Position numbers and translations under genes: made by a program
The notes under the pieces: generated by a model
Databases searched by the model: none
What the model was told of the DNA's origin: nothing
What the model saw: only the letters and a program-made list of their open reading frames with translations
Assembly (NCBI GenBank): GCA_003991915.1
Contig: RQTK01000025.1
Location: 424,706 to 488,705 of the forward strand
Source of the DNA: Elysia chlorotica
Taxonomy: Eukaryota; Mollusca; Gastropoda; Plakobranchidae
Reading direction: 5' to 3'
DNA length: 64,000 nucleotides
In this document: positions 1 to 15,800 of the stretch, piece by piece
Numbering within the stretch: position 1 is the stretch's first letter
Layout of the letters: each line of letters begins with the position of its first letter

Positions 1-874
1 CTTCTCTGGCTCTTTCAGGAATTGTTCCAGCTCATCCTGCCCAGCCATTTTGTAGTAGTGACCTAAGGTAAGGAAAGGTATCCAACATTTAAATTGTTAA
101 ATTTATGAATGACATTATTACTTTTCCATTTTGCCTTAGCGGTGGCTCTGGGGTAGAACATCAGATTGCGACTTAAAAGGTCTAGGTTCGAGCTTTGGCG
201 GTTTTGCTCTCTACTGGTTGGTTTGGTGTCAGTTTAATGTGATCGATTGAAGGAGGAGCCCTGGCATCTCCTTCTTGTCTCATGTGTGGCTGCACATAAA
301 ATTGTCAAACGTCAGCCTTGAGATAGTGCTGATGTTGGGCGTTAAACCAACTCAACTCAACTGCTCTTCCTCCCCCTGATCATCCTTTGTCTGATTTGTC
401 TCCTTCATAATCATCATCCAATACATGAACTGCTCTGCTGCTACTCCTATTCCCCCTCCTCCTCCTACCACCCATCACCACTAATGATGATGATGGTAAT
501 TATAATTACTATGATGATGATGCTGCTGCTGCTGATGATTGTGCCCATGATGATGATGATGATTATGCTGTTGATGTTGCTGTAGCTGATGCTGCTGCTG
601 CTGCTGCTGATGGTGATGATGATAGTAATGGCTATTATCCTTGTTGTTGCTATTGTAAATTATCATTAACAAATAGTGTTAACTTGAATAAACTAAGGCT
701 TGATGTAAAACACACCTCTGAACTCTGCAGCGTACTGCAGTGTGTTGTTGATGGAGCAGTCGACGAGTTCACCTCTGTCACACAGACTCACAGGGCAGTA
801 CTGGCCAAAGTCACCAATCCGCTGGGTGAACTCATTTGGAGTAATGCACAGGTCAGCAATACCAGCTGCTTTAG
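1..874 (-). CDS. AK9: AK9 exons 43-44, YHS-like module 4, partial
   Basis: Exon 43 (716-874) encodes A-D-L-C-I-T-P-N-E-F then F-G-Q-Y-C-P-V-S-L-C and Y-A-A-E-F-R-G. Exon 44 (1-62, continuing beyond the window) encodes H-Y-Y-K-M-A-G-Q-D-E-L-E-Q-F-L-K-E-P-E-K. The pair forms the fourth 'CPV...YYKM...FL.EP' unit and matches the C-terminal region of AK9. The intron 63-715 contains a SINE (139-361) and a compound GAT/GCT microsatellite. Confidence 0.94.
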
Positions 875-3800
875 CTGCAAATACATACACAATAGCATAA
901 GAAATCGTCTTTCATTTCAAAAGGGGTTGAAAAAAATGAATATCAATTGAAATTATAGTTTATACTCTCCTGCTTCCTGAAATATGCATTGATTTTGGGA
1001 CTAGTATGCAGCCGTAACTTTTGTTGTTCCAGTAATACAGGGTAACAAATTACTATAACACAATGCGTTTGCTGGTCCACACTTGTTTTTTTGCATTTCT
1101 AAAAGATTGCGCAGCAAGGTAATGGATTTTTTTTTTTTGCAGCGTACCAGCGTAGGCAGAGCTCTTTGTGATGAATATTTTGTCTTCTAAGGTGAGAGGT
1201 GAGACAGTGCTGGCCTGCTCTAAAAGAATAATTTTTTCGTCTCCTAAGCTTTGCAGGAATAGTTCTTTTCTTCAGCACAGCTTGGTGCCTCAAAATCCCT
1301 TTAGTTTTTGTAATTTGTTTACAGAATAGACTCCTTAGTTAAAAAGAAACAGGGACAACTCAGAGCTGTATAGGATAACTATAAACAGTTATAAAGGAAG
1401 TGGTGAAAAATTTGCTTTGGCATTTTGATTCGACATTTATTAAACTTTAAAAGATTGGATTTATTTTCATGGTCACTTCTACCCTAATAGTATATCAGGT
1501 GATAAAAAATGACTCCATGTATTTTTTAAATTCCATGAATTTTTCCTTAAAATTGTATGCATTAAAATGGTATGTTCTAAAAAATCCATTTAAAATATTT
1601 AAAAGGTGGGGACTCAGAGGCCCCAAAACTTACGGACTAGGGTCAAAAACATTTCATAGAATTGTGGTTATGAAAAGCTCATGAGCAAAGACTGGTGTAG
1701 CTTACCGTCTCCCGTGCGCTGGAGGTAATCCTGAATGCGCTTGATGCTTTTCGTGGCCACGTCATGGACCGAGTCCCAGACCCACCACTTGGACTGGTCT
1801 GCCTTGATCGTCACATGGTTCTGGTGCTCCTTATTGTAATAGTTGCGCACCTCGGGCGCAGTCTTGAGGTAGCACGACAGCTTGATAGCCAGTATCTGGG
1901 CACTGTCGTGCACAGGGCGTGTTCTGGAAATAAAGAAAAACTTGTTGACGACAAAATACAAATACGTATTTGATAGTTGATTAGTTCATTCTTTGTGTGT
2001 CAAAATCTTTCTTTTTAACACAAGTTCAGATATGGGTTTAAAATATATGGCATCAGGTATAACTTTCATAAAACAAAAAGAACAAATTTGTGAAAAGACT
2101 GGGTGATCATCATTTCATGACTTTATTTTTGCTCATCTTTTAAAAAAAATTTTCTATTTGCACTCTGAATTTGTGAAGGGAAACCATTTTGGGTAAGATG
2201 TATAGAGATCTAGACGATTGGCTTAAAATTGTAATTTGTTATTGTTGGTGAATTAAAACCAAAAGCATTTAAATGTAAAGCAGGAACCCCAGCTAGTGTT
2301 AAAAAGTCAAATTGCCCTTTTTACAAATATTTAATAAACATTCAATCAAAGAATTCTGTTCGTTTTCAAAACCTAGGTTTCTGGTCTCTTTCCCACTTTC
2401 AAATTATGAGTCATAGATAGAAAAACAAAAGATATCATTATCTAATAGGGTTACATAAATAGAGGCAAAGGTAAAGCGACAAATCATGAATCCTTTTAAG
2501 ATAGAGCACTGACAGGTAGCTTGACTAAGACGAAGCTTCCCTGGAACTGTGTACCAGGTCTTCATTAAACAGCAATTTATTTGCACCCTCATCTTATTTC
2601 CCCATTCCTAGAGCCTCAAAAAATGAAGAATATCAGGTGGAACATTTCTGTGCTTATCAAATTAAAAAAAAAGGGTAAATTATAAACTTGTTTTAAAGCT
2701 GATTACAAAGTCTGTTCTTGAATCTTCAACCTTATGTTGAAGTACAGGCAAAGGAAACTTAAATAGCAGGCACTCTTATTTTCCTCTTGTATGAAGGGAG
2801 TTACTACAATAAAGAATTATATGATCTCTTTTCTACAATGTGTGACCTGGTTGGAGCAATCCTGTCCCTGGCGCCTCTGATCATGACGGCCTTGCTGTCC
2901 AGCTGCAGCTCGATGACCCTCACGGGGATGATGCTACGCTCCTTCATCAGAGTGATCTGACTTTGTGTCATCGGGTAGGCATCAAGAACATATCTGGGTA
3001 TACCACATAGACAGGGATAAAATGAGCCTTTTCAAATTAAAAAAAAAAGCTTACTTAAAAAAATATAGTATGGTAAGGCATGAAAGAGCACGAAACCTCA
3101 AACAGACCTTTCAAGGAACGAATATTCTTCAAAGCAATAACGTCATCAAAATTACATAAGTAAACTGATAAAGAAATATATGAGCAAAAGGACAAAAACT
3201 CAGTCTCATAATACAAGCAACATCAAAAGATATAAAATATGCTAAAACTAATTTCTCCCTTTGTTTGTAAACGCAGTTCCATACTAAAAAATCATTAAAA
3301 AATAAATAAACCATATACTTTTTCATGCTTGAGCCTCTCTGGGAAATAATATGTGACATGAACAGCCCTCGAGATGTTGTCTTCACAGTGCTAAAAACTA
3401 AATTGTTTCAGTGGGATAAAGTGTCTTTGAAGTCAACCCAAAGCGTGTAACATCATACCACTTAAGCATCTCACCCTCTGGTCTGGCAGCGCATGTCCAG
3501 TAGGACTGTTTCCAGTGCTTGCACCTGCAGATCGTCTGGGACAACTCGACCTCGAAACAAGTGCCAGTTCATCTGGCGAGCCAGCTCAGACTTGGGCTGT
3601 GTTGTCAATACCTGCCTCATTGCCTCACCAATGGAGAGGCGTACTACTCCATAGTCATCAGCAAAGCGTTTTGCCACTGAGGAAGGAAGGGCAGTGTTGT
3701 TTACAGAATAAAGTAAGGAAAGCTTGTCCCATACTCATGGACAGAGCGTTGGCGAACCTAGAGTTACTGTCCAGATTACTTTTCAGTTTAAAAGCTCCTT

Positions 3801-6800
3801 CAAAGTTGAATAGATGTGCTGCAGTGTGATTAAAGTTGATCTCAAATTTGATACATCTGAATGTATTATATATTGTCAAAAAAACAAAAACAAATCATGG
3901 TTCTGATAACCAGCTCAACTCTTGAAACTCTTGAGAGAGTTAAATGTAAAATGTTATAATTTCCAATCTCCATAAAATGTGCAATCACAAACATGAAGAA
4001 AAAAAATAAAATAAAAAAAGACAATGCTAATTTGATACTATTAAAGTCAATTTTTAAAATGATGAATATGGCATTCTCAGTGAGCTATCCAGAGCATTTA
4101 TTACACTTATTTGTACTTAAGATGGTGTAAGGGGTTTAGGAATACCAGCAGGCCTTACCATGATATTTGATGTACAGTGGAAACTTCACAAAAAGAAGTC
4201 TGATAATCAGAATTTCTTATAAACCAAATGTTGTAAGAGAATTTTTTTCTCTTTCTCTATTAAAATCAGACTCACAATTCACATTTTTTCTGGTGTGATT
4301 CTCTTAATTTGAAGCCTACACCACCAATGGGCATTTAAAAAGTACTACCTGTCAAGTAGAATTCAATGCTTATAGCTGTCCAAGACATGACTTGAAAAGA
4401 AATGGGGTTGTGAGGAGGTTGCTATAGTAATAAAACAATAGGGAACTACCATCCATAAACCCAGTTTTTTAAAAAAGAGTAAGTAATTGTCTACTTGTTT
4501 TAAAAGTTTAGTTGTCCAAGTATGTCCTCTTCTGTAATTCGAATTCTCTTAATGCCAAGTTTAGATCAATTCCCAAGTAAATCAAATTATGAGGTTTCCA
4601 CTGTAAATAGCTTCTCACATCACTTGCCAAAAATAATTTAGATATTTCATATTTTTGTCAAATAACACCTTTTTTTAATACATCTTTTTTAGCTTTAAAT
4701 CTAAACAAAAATTACTTCAAACTCTTTTGTCGGACTCACATGTTGTTTTCCCTGATTTTGGTGGCCCAATGATACAAATTTTTAGGGGCACTACTGGCTT
4801 TGGAGTCTCTTGCTTTAGGAAAGTCATCGGATCCTGCATGAATGTTTGCCGGTTCTGTGCACTTGATAGGAAGTAGATGTGGGACCGGTAGAAGCATGGG
4901 AAGGATGGATAGCCAGGCCCACTCATTGGCTGTATGCAGTCACCATCTTTTATCTGCAAGGTAGTGAAAAAAGATTTAAAAGTTTACTGTCAGTCTCCTT
5001 TTTTAAACTATTAAGCTACTAAAAAAAACAACCTATGAGGTTGTTACACTTGTACATGATTAACCTTCATTCTAATATCTTAATCAGTTCATAAAAAGAA
5101 TTAATTTTGGGCTTACCAAGATCGATAAAACACTATAACCCCCAATTCCCAAAAAAATCCATTTATTCCAGCTATACTTATTACTGATGTACTGAGCTTA
5201 AAATTTACAAAATTGCTCCGCATAAAACAAAAGTCTCCTTTATCAGCTAAAAATAATTAAAGTGTTTTTCTTCAAAACATTAAATGACATTGTTTTCCAT
5301 TGTACTGAACCAAAGCTGTTACAGGACATCTTATATATTAATTATGTATATTCTTTCTTTATAAATTTTCACAGATTTGGAGCCTTACCATGACAGGATC
5401 CCAGCGACCAAACCGACTTGGGTGTTTGTAACCAACTTGCAACATACGCCGAGCTTGCCTTTCATTCAGTGGATATACACGCTCAAAGATGCTGTGTCGA
5501 AACTCAACATAAGGCCGCAACTTCTTGTGCAAAATATAGCGCACAATGTGCGGTTTACGACCGGCAGTTACGTCCAGTCTCGGGATCAGGGCTTCCTCGA
5601 GAGCCTCCTGCATGAATCAAAAGTCAGAAGACATTACAGATTGTATGTGATCAAAAAACAGAGATGTGAATATTATAGTAATGCTGGTATTGCTTGGAGT
5701 TACAGGTTGAGCGTTAAAAAAATAGGCATGTGTAGATTATAGAAGTTATAGTATTGCCGGATATTAAAGATAAAAAATAGCTGTGTAAAGTTAACATTAC
5801 AGATGTAGATACACTGGTATTGCTTCAATTTACAAAATACAAAATTGTCATATTTAGAATGAAGTTGCTTATTAATCTCAAGAGGTGCAATGTGTAGGAC
5901 TTTAACTAAGCTCTTTGTCAGTAAGGACCATTAAGTGGGAAAAAAGAGACATTTTAAGGCTTTTTTCTTTCTGTCCTGCCTTTTTTGTGCATAAATACAG
6001 GTTTCCAAGATTACACCAATTGTTATATGAGTTATTAGCAAGATGGAGCTGGTTGTTTATTAATATATTCAAAAATTAAATTCTAACCTCCACTGCAGAT
6101 AATCTGTTTGTGTCATCATCATAAACCTCATTGAAGTCGTTTTTCATTCTCTCTACAGCATCCTCCTCCAGTTCTTCCTCTTCCTCTTCTTCCTCCTCCT
6201 CTTCCTGGGAAATGAGTGCAAATGAGATAGAGAAAAAATAGATTCAAGGGATGGAATTAAAAGTATTTACTTATTATAATTAAAGCTCTTTTGCAAGAGT
6301 GTGAAAGGGATATAAATGTAATCAAACTGTACAAGAAAAGGTTTACCAAAAGGCCTAAGTCCCTTAGGAATATCTTAAGTGATGTGACTGATCAATGTCT
6401 ACAATCAACATGTATGAACTTGTTAAACTTTATTTAATGTTGTTATGTGTTATTCCGTTTGCTAAATGTGTACACTGAACGCATTCCTAGCGGGCAATCG
6501 CGGGCGATCCCGTAATAAATACTATCAGGCGATGGCCGGTGCTAAAGTAAATTATCGGTTAAAGAAAAAGAAAAAGTTATTTCGCCGTAAGTTTTAATTT
6601 CTTTAAAAAATAATAATTATTAAACCTTTATATCCAATGTAAATACACAGCGCATGCCCAACAATTAACAATGTATAACTAGTACAATTTTACACAGATC
6701 GCTTCAAAAACAAATGCAAATGACAAATATGTGGACGTTGATATTAGAAATGCACACAAAAATATATTTGTGATTTATTTCTTTTTCATATTGAAATAAA

Positions 6801-9800
6801 AATTACAACCTGTTTAAAAAAATTATACAAAGCATGACCTTTGGTCTATAATTGTACTTGTTTGTTCCTACTTTTTCCTTATAAAACCTACACTACTGTA
6901 AAGTTCATGAAATACATTTTTTTAAATTGTAACTTGAAAAAGCATTATGTTTGAAATTTATATGCTAAATGCATGTTTTGAGTGTAATGTTTGTAGTCAG
7001 TGAGTGAATGCGAGTGTACAGGCTGAGGCTCAGGTGACCTGACAAGAGTGACTACCCAGTGACCCCTTGTGGGAGGTCAAGTCAACTGCTAACCATGGTG
7101 ATTTAAGTCTTTCTTTAACAATAAAAGTTATGGTTACCAAGTTACACACAACAGAACAACAAAAGGGAAAAGTTAATACACTGAATTGGTGACATTAAAA
7201 AACAACTAGGTGCTAGTATGATTCTATGGTCTGTATCACTCCTCATCACTTTAATTGTAGCTTATATTTTAAGATAAAAATTAAAAAAGGGGGTGACGGA
7301 GAGTTCTTTTTTGTAAAGTGCAATTGAAACAATTACAAAAACAAACATTTCCATATACATATATTACCAAAAGAAGCATTTTTACAAAATACCAAACTAT
7401 GTTACTTTTTGTCTGAAGCTTACAATACTCATTGTACCTCAAACTCCTCCGCCAAAATTGCCTCAATATCATCTTCCTCATCATCATCCTCTTCTTCCTC
7501 TTCCACATCATCTTAATACACTGAATTGGTGACATTAAAAAACAACAACTAGGCTCTATTATGATTTTATGGACTGTATCACTCCTCATCACTTTAATTG
7601 TAGTTTATATTTTAAGATAAAAATTAAAAAAGGGGGTGACGGAGAGTTCTTTTTTGTAAAAGTGCAATTGAAACAATTACAAAAACAAACATTTCCATAC
7701 ACATGTATTACCAAAAGAAGCATTTTTACAAAATACCAAACTATGTTACTTTTTGTCTGAAGTTTACAATACTCATTGTACCTCAAACTCCTCCGCCAAA
7801 ATTGCCTCAATATCATCTTCCTCATCATCATCCTCTTCTTCCTCTTCCACATCATCTTCATTCTCGGAATCCTCGCCACCTGCAGCAGCCTTTTCAGCCT
7901 ACATAGTATAAAAGCATTTTTAAAAATCAGGTCTTCTTCATTAACATATAACACTCAAATTTAAAGGTTGGTAAAATTTTAAGTGAATCTTAAATGTCAA
8001 GCCATTATGTGTAGGAAAAAATGATAGATTACTCTTAATGTAAAAAATAAGATATGCGAAGCATTAAAATATCATATCCAAAACATACAAATATTTTGGC
8101 CTTTGGGGAAAAAAATATTTATTCACATCTTGTTATAATATAGAGTGTACTTAGGCATTACAGCAACTATAGATAGAACCATACCAGACGGTTTTGTTTT
8201 CGTTCTTCTCTTTCTTTGACAAGCTCTTCTCTACGTTTGGCTATTGCAGCTTCCTACAGGGAAAAAAATTAAAATGTCTTGAATAAGTTAAAAAAAAGAC
8301 ACCCTTGATTAAAAAAAATGTGATGAACACTTACAAATACAAATAAAACAGCCTTTTATGACTTAGTTATACAAAGAACTATTTCCTCATAATCAATTTT
8401 CCTTGCTTTTTGCTCTTATAAAAAAAACCCAACAAACTTTTATGTAATGAAAGAAATATCAGTGTGGCGTTGACTAGATAAAGTGTCTCCCTGTTTCAGG
8501 TCAATTTGTTGAATGTAATTCACGTAGACTCTGACACACTATCTTGTCAACATTAACAAAATAATGAATACTAGAAATCCTTTGTAGAAACGTAATAATT
8601 TAACTTTATTAATAAACACCCTGTCTGAGGGTTAAGAATACAACTCAAGAATGTCTAGATCTAAATCAGTACTTGACAATATATCTAGGTCTGTTATGGA
8701 TCTAAACAACAGCAAACTAACAGCATTTACTGCGGCAAGATGTTATAACATGATCAAAAGTATTCAAGCACTCTAAGCGTGCTCTTCTCTTATACACAAA
8801 ACACAAATCTAGAAAAAAAACCTCCTAAGCCTTTCTAGCTTATTCAAGAAAGATCTAGAAACATCCAGAATCTAGCTCACATATTCATTAACATTAATCA
8901 CCCCCTCTCTTCTAAGCTTGAACCGACTCCGAGCATATTCTCTAACCTTCGAGAATCTAAGTCCATCGCGGTAAACAGTTGATTTGGTGAACACAACTCA
9001 CTTCCACTACATGCTAGCATAGTAGCTTACGCGTAAACAATGTTGCAGTCAGAGACATTAGAATGCTGTATTTGTTTTTAAGAAATTGAAAAACACACCA
9101 AAACTGCACCAAATAATCGTAGGTTTTTAGCATTGACCTAAAAAAGTTACAGTAGCAGCTATAGAGGCATAAGTTTCCTGAGTCTTGAAACTAAATGTAG
9201 TCAACATTATTTTACTTTAACAATATAATGCATAATATTTAATTTCTTACCTTATACTTTATATTTTCATTGAGTTTATACGTCAAAACAAGATATAAAG
9301 TCTTACATAGATAAAATTGCCTTACCCTCTTTTTCTGGGCTTTTTCCTTTTTGCGATTCTTCTTAGCCAAGCGCTTGTCTCTCTTCTCACGCCATTTATC
9401 CAGCTTTGGAGGCAGGAGGCGGCCGATCACATCCTCATCGGATGCCTGAAAATAAATAAGTACACAATACTCTTACTTAATGACACTGTGTTTTAAATCA
9501 CTTTGAATTTTTTTTTTATAAACAAAGTGGCTCTACATGATTATGTGCTTTTTTTTAAACAAATATTATTTATATCATTATCTCAATGATGCTTTTTTGC
9601 TGCATATGCTGACTCAAATGGTAGAGCTCTGGGCATTTGTTTGGGAATAGCCTGTTTGATCCCACAACTGAGCAAATTTATTTGTCATTCTTTCTCTGTG
9701 AGACTGCACTTGTAATTGTCTTGGGAGGCGTTGCTGATGTAGTCGAATTGCTGGCGCTGGACGTTAAGAAACCAACCTATGTCTCATCTTTTCTACTTAA

Positions 9801-12800
9801 ATATTGTCTAACATTGCAGGCTCAATGCAGCTGGTACAAACTAGTTCCAACATATAGCAGTATCACACTGACCTGAAGAATTATGGCTGCATCTGGGAAT
9901 AAACCAGCATCCTGAAGATAGCGCACTTCTTCAGATGTTCGAGGAAAACCTTCCAGAACAAATCCAGTGGACCTGCCATGACAAGGTATAAGGTGAGTAT
10001 TGAGGAAAGAAAGTTAAGTTAAATGGGTTGTTTCAAATGTGAGAGAGCCAATATAAAAACAACTCTTCTTGAAGCAAATTGTTTTGATAAAGTGCTGTGC
10101 ATTTAATTATCCCAATTTTGTTTGCTGAAGTCACACATATTAAATTGACTGATCGCATTTCCTTTTTAAACAAACCTTATATGCATCATCTTTCAACAGC
10201 CAACAAAACATAATTTTTCCCATGATGCATGCCATTAAAAGACATGTCATTGCAATTGATTAAGCTGTATAGAGATCATACAAAAAATATATAAAATAAA
10301 ACAAGAATGCTAAATTATCTAAAATTTTCATTTATAAATATATGCCCTTCCCTGTACCTCTAAAACATAACTGTTAACATAATGTACTTCAGACAGACAT
10401 ACTTGAAAGGCTCCTTGGTCCACCAGCTAGTGAGAATGGAATCCAGCAGCTCTGTGGGCAGGGGGTCCTGGCTTTCTAGGTTAGCTTTGATGGCTTCCTC
10501 TTCCTCTGTTAGCTCAGGCTCCTCTTCTTCCTGCTCATTTGACATAGACATGCACAGTCATGAGGGGATTATACAAATTAATTTTACAACTTGGAACAAA
10601 ATGTCTACCCCTAAATCTGCTTGTAACTTTGATATCAAACTATTCCTTAAAATGGATTTTAAAAAAGTGTATTCATCATCTCCTTCTTTGACGTTCAATC
10701 ATCAGCAAAGTATATACTATATACATCATTATTTTTTGGTCTGAGCTTACCCCACACAAAATTTTGATAATTTTCAGTTTAAAAAATGCAGGTCTGAAAA
10801 GCAACATTTATGATATTTGTTGCTTCATTAATAATTTATTTTATAATGCTCTTATTTTATTTGCTAATAGTAAATTAGCAATGTTTCTTTTTTTAATTCC
10901 TGCTTACAATTCCTGATTAATTAAAGATTTGAAAACATTTTTTTTAGTGATCTTGTTCATCTATTTGACATTCATCCCGATACACATATTTAAACTTTTA
11001 GTTTAAACTGTATTATTATATTTCCTATTCAACTGATTCATATATATAAAAAATGAGAAAAAAAATAATTCAACAATCCCCCCCTCCCCCCTTAAAAAAC
11101 AAACAAAACAACGATAACCTGATACATGTTTATCCTTGTACTTAGGAATATTTTGTGCACTTTTGATCTTGTGTTCAAGAGTGAAAATAATACAAAATGA
11201 TACAAATGGAGTAAATACTCAAATACCAAACTTAAATCATCATTTATTATTCAATTCGCAACAAGGACTATCCTGCAGACACTGTGAAACATAAAAATGC
11301 TTCATGCCTACAATACTGATTATCATGGCATTCGTGTGCAATGAAATCATCCACAGAGAATTTTGAAAAAAAAACCCTCCTTTTCTGTGCAAAAAAGATT
11401 AGAGTAAATACTGAGTTAAACAAAAATAACCTAAACTGCTTTTGTTGCGTTTATCTGAGTGCTGGAGTACAGAGTATCTAGAAAAATGGCAAGCTTAAAA
11501 AAAATGATATTGCAAGTAGTATTCTCACCTCTTCTACGATGGTTGGTTCGCCCTGTGAAAAACAAAAAGACCATTTGATTAGAAATGTTCGTCTTATTCA
11601 CCTTTTTTAAGGAAAGATTTATAAAAAAGAGTTCATAAAGAATTTTTTTTATCTTTTTCATATATATTCATTATCAAGATAATAAATAAGTTATAAGTGA
11701 TAATATGTTTCCTTACCTATTAATATAGGATATAAAATGGGCAAAAAACGCATATGATTCCACTCCTTTACCAATCAATTTACTTTCTGATTGAATCCCT
11801 TACTGATGTGAGTTTAAAATGATTGGCTGATTGTCTCTGCGTGGCAGCATGTAAAATTGTCTTGGGGAAAGAGTCTAGTTGCTAACATTGAATGTTGAGA
11901 AACCAACCTTTCCAAACGTTAATTCTACCTGCATACCCATGCACATTTGTTTTGTTAGCCCCAATGCACAAGGGGGACATGATATCTATCAATATGCAGG
12001 AAAGACCTTGAATAATTTTGCTGTGGACAGGCTTTATCAAACAAGGCACGATACAAAATTGATTTCTTTGCCTTCTCCTTCCTTTGTTTCTGTTCTTTTT
12101 GGTTTGAATTTTTATTTAGATGGGTTACATTAGGGAACAAGCACATTAATTTACATTTAAAGGCTTTTACAGCCAAAGATGAGACAAACAGAAGCTAAAA
12201 CTTCCAAATCTTCAATTACACTCAAACTTGCAAGAAAAAAACCAAAACAGAAACACCAAACAAAACAAACAAAAGAAAAAGAAAAAAAAAGAACTTTGCA
12301 AAATTTTCCATAACTCTTTCAAGAAACGTTCACACACCTTATCAATGCTCTGTGTAAACAATTGCTGGCTTTTTTCCTTAAAATAAAGAAAATTTCAAAA
12401 ATGATTAACATTTTAAACTATCCCACTCACCTCTGTCTCTGTCTGCCTGTCTGTCTGTCTGCCTGTCTCTCTTTTTTTCACACACACATTCACACACATA
12501 CGCAAACTCAAAACATACCTGCTTAATCTCTTTGCCCTCGTTTGTATTTGATGCAGTCGATTCGGCTGAGACCATTGAGGCAACACCTGCAATTGGATTT
12601 TCAGACGGACCATTTCCCAATGGCAGCTCAGGAGTTGCTTGGTCCCCTCCATCTTCTACTTCAGAATCCCTAACATAGAGTTGAAATTAAGCTTGTCAGT
12701 GCGGTACATTTATGTTCGCAGCTGGTTTTTAAACAATAATAAAAATTAATAACACACTTTGTAACAATAATTGTAGTAACAAATAAAAGTTACATAACAG

Positions 12801-15800
12801 CAGAAAGTGAGATAGATCTTTAGCTCTACATCAGTACTTTCTCTGAACTAAACGCTGCAAGGTTATATAAAATAATGTTCATGTTTTGGGTTGTACTTTC
12901 AGCATGACATTATTTTTTTAAAAAGCACGCAAAGAAATTTTTTTTTTTTAATATCAGGAACATAATTTTTAGATGTCTTTTGTAAAAAAAAATAATTCTC
13001 AAGTCCATAAGAAAAGCTGTCCTAAATTGTAACGGGACTTTCACAACATATAAGCGGAGACTTAGACAATCCAAAAAAAAGAAAAGACACTGATAACAAT
13101 ATGGATTAACAAAATGTTGCTCTTAAGAAAGATACTTATGGAAAGAAAAGAAATATTTCCAATCCTGAGCAAATTTTCCAACCATATAACCAGACATAAA
13201 CAGGATTAATTTATGGCAACTGAAAGACATATGTACTTTAAAGCAAAAAAACGGCCAATACAAAAATCCACAGAAAAAAGCCTTGAGTGAACATCCACTA
13301 TTAAAACTTAATTATTTGGCCAAAAGCTGAAGGAGGATTGTTTAGGGTAATTTGAAAATAACATGCATTAAAACTAATACATGATGAAAAACAAAATAAA
13401 AGACTGCTTAATCAAACTATACTGACTTCTTTTGTCTTTGCACAATGAAGAGGAACAATCATGTCAGTCTAACCAATACATGTTGGGTCAATTGGTAAAC
13501 AAGACAAATAATAGGACACAGTGAAAACATTGAAATAGTTTTACACCTAACTTAAAGAGCTCTATAGTTTATACTCTTACTTTAAAAATTCCATGCAGAT
13601 ATTTGATCATCCAATGACTAATATGGAATATTAGTCTTTTTAAAAACAAAAATTTAACAATGAATAATGAAAATGAACAAGTAATTTGGATTATTTACAC
13701 TCTCATTTTAAATGAAAATATAAATGTAAACAATGAAAACAGCAGCCAATCAGATTACGATAAACCTCAATCATATGGATATAGGACAATATTTGAAATT
13801 TTTACCCTTGAGATCATAAAAAAAAAACCAGAACGTGGAATAAATTAATTTCGTTATTGATGATAAAAAGGCACAAAGTACTGCCCTATGCATAGAAAAA
13901 TATAGAATCTCCTTCAACATTTTGATATAAAACTTAGTAGTGTTGCAGAAAAACTGTAACTAGGATAGAAAAAGGCTAGCCTATAAACTGAAAAGAATCA
14001 TGTTTTACTTGTACAAAAATGTTTTGTTTATAATACTTGAATAAAATCTGTAAACTATTTATGCATGGACGACATGTTTGCTAATATGTTATTCCATACT
14101 TAAAACTTAAACTGTTATATAATTCATCAACATTAAAAAAAAAATCTGTGTATTTGTCTTTCCATGGCACAATAATAATCATATGCAAGGGGTAAAAAAA
14201 ATAAGACAACTTTCCATTAGATACTCCATTTATATACTAAAAAATTCTCTGATTTCCACAACAACCAATATTTCATGCAATTTCAGAAAAATATTTAAGA
14301 ATCTAACTTCAAGGCAATCTTAAAGTCATTTCATTCAATCACATTTTATCTCAATCACAATGTATTTATCATAACAAAAAGCCCCCCAGCCAGAAAGATT
14401 GAAAACAAACAGGAACAGACTAACCAGACCAACAAAAATGAAATTTGAAAGCAAAAAAAAAAAAAGAGAATAAATTATGGAACTTCCAAAAAATATTGCT
14501 TACTCTTTTTTCAGTTTTTCAAATGCGCTAAAGTCTTCAAAACTCTCCTCAAAGTCCTCTTCTTCTTCATCATCAAAATCCATCACATCCTCTTCTTCCG
14601 TAGCCGGTGAATTACTTAAGACAGACAGGGCCGGATGGACCTCTTTTTGGCTTTTTAGACATTGATTTCAGAATAGTTTATATTAGTGCTTCCCTCTATG
14701 TTGTTAAACAAAAAAAATTATTATTATCAGCTACCACCTCAATCCGTTTTGTCAGCTCAGTCTTGTGGGTGTATATTTATGAAGCTCTCTCCTAATTTAA
14801 CGTATCCTAGGTCTAAAGAAAGTTCCTATACTGCGTTGAGTTGAGTTGAGTTGGTTTAATGTCCAACATCAGCACTATATAGGTTATATTTTAGACGGGC
14901 CCCAAGACGGACGTCTGACAATTTTTTGTGCTGTAATCTGCACATTATGTTTCACAAGAAAAGATCAATGTTGTTTGTGATGTACTTGATTTCATATCAG
15001 CAGGACTATATTAGCATAACATGAAAAAACAATAAAGAACAACACAAAATCATCACAACAAAACATGACCAATTGTACACAGTAAGACCAAAATTGGCAA
15101 GAGAGGAATAATTAGGTTTTGACAAAGCAAAATTCCTATTCTAAAATTAAAGAAATCTGATGCTATTGTAACAAATGTTGACTTAAAATGATTCACATTA
15201 AACTTTAAACATAAGGTAAAAGCTTCAGAACAACTCTTTCAGTTATTTCCTGAATACAGGATAATTTAGGGCACAGAACATAGAAAACAAAAACAATGAC
15301 ACTAAATAGACAGAGGAAATATAGTAATCTACAAAAGTAAAAGGCTGAACAAAATAAAAGATAGAAAACCCCTAAAAATGGTGCAATTTCATGAGCACTG
15401 CTGGCAAAACCACTGCGACTCCGTTGAGTTAAGGAAACTTTTTATCCAAAGAGTCAGGTAGAAAGATATGGTTGTAAATAGAAAAGATTTGTTTTCTTAT
15501 TTTCTCTTAAAAATATCAGACACTTGATTCAAAGTGTTCCTAAACCACACTATTCTGATATATTAACAAAATCAAAACCAAATTAGGAGGACATTTATTT
15601 TCTTAAATTGCTACATAACGATTTCCAGAAAGATAAGATAGAAGCCTTAAACTGCTAAGGGAAAACAATTTTGAATCATGATATAAATAGGCAACAAAAA
15701 TAAAAAAGAACCATTTACATAGAAATATACATTTGCTACATATCATACACCGCAATAAAAAAAGTTGTTGACAACTATAATAACAACAAACAAAAGCGAA

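Noticed and set aside
139-361. A tRNA gene suggested by the A- and B-box-like motifs
   Set aside because: The cloverleaf cannot be completed, and the head is attached to a shared 150-base body and tail present in many copies: a SINE.
481-672. His/Gln-rich small protein on the minus strand
   Set aside because: It is a direct reading of a GAT/GCT microsatellite in an AK9 intron, without splice sites or conservation.
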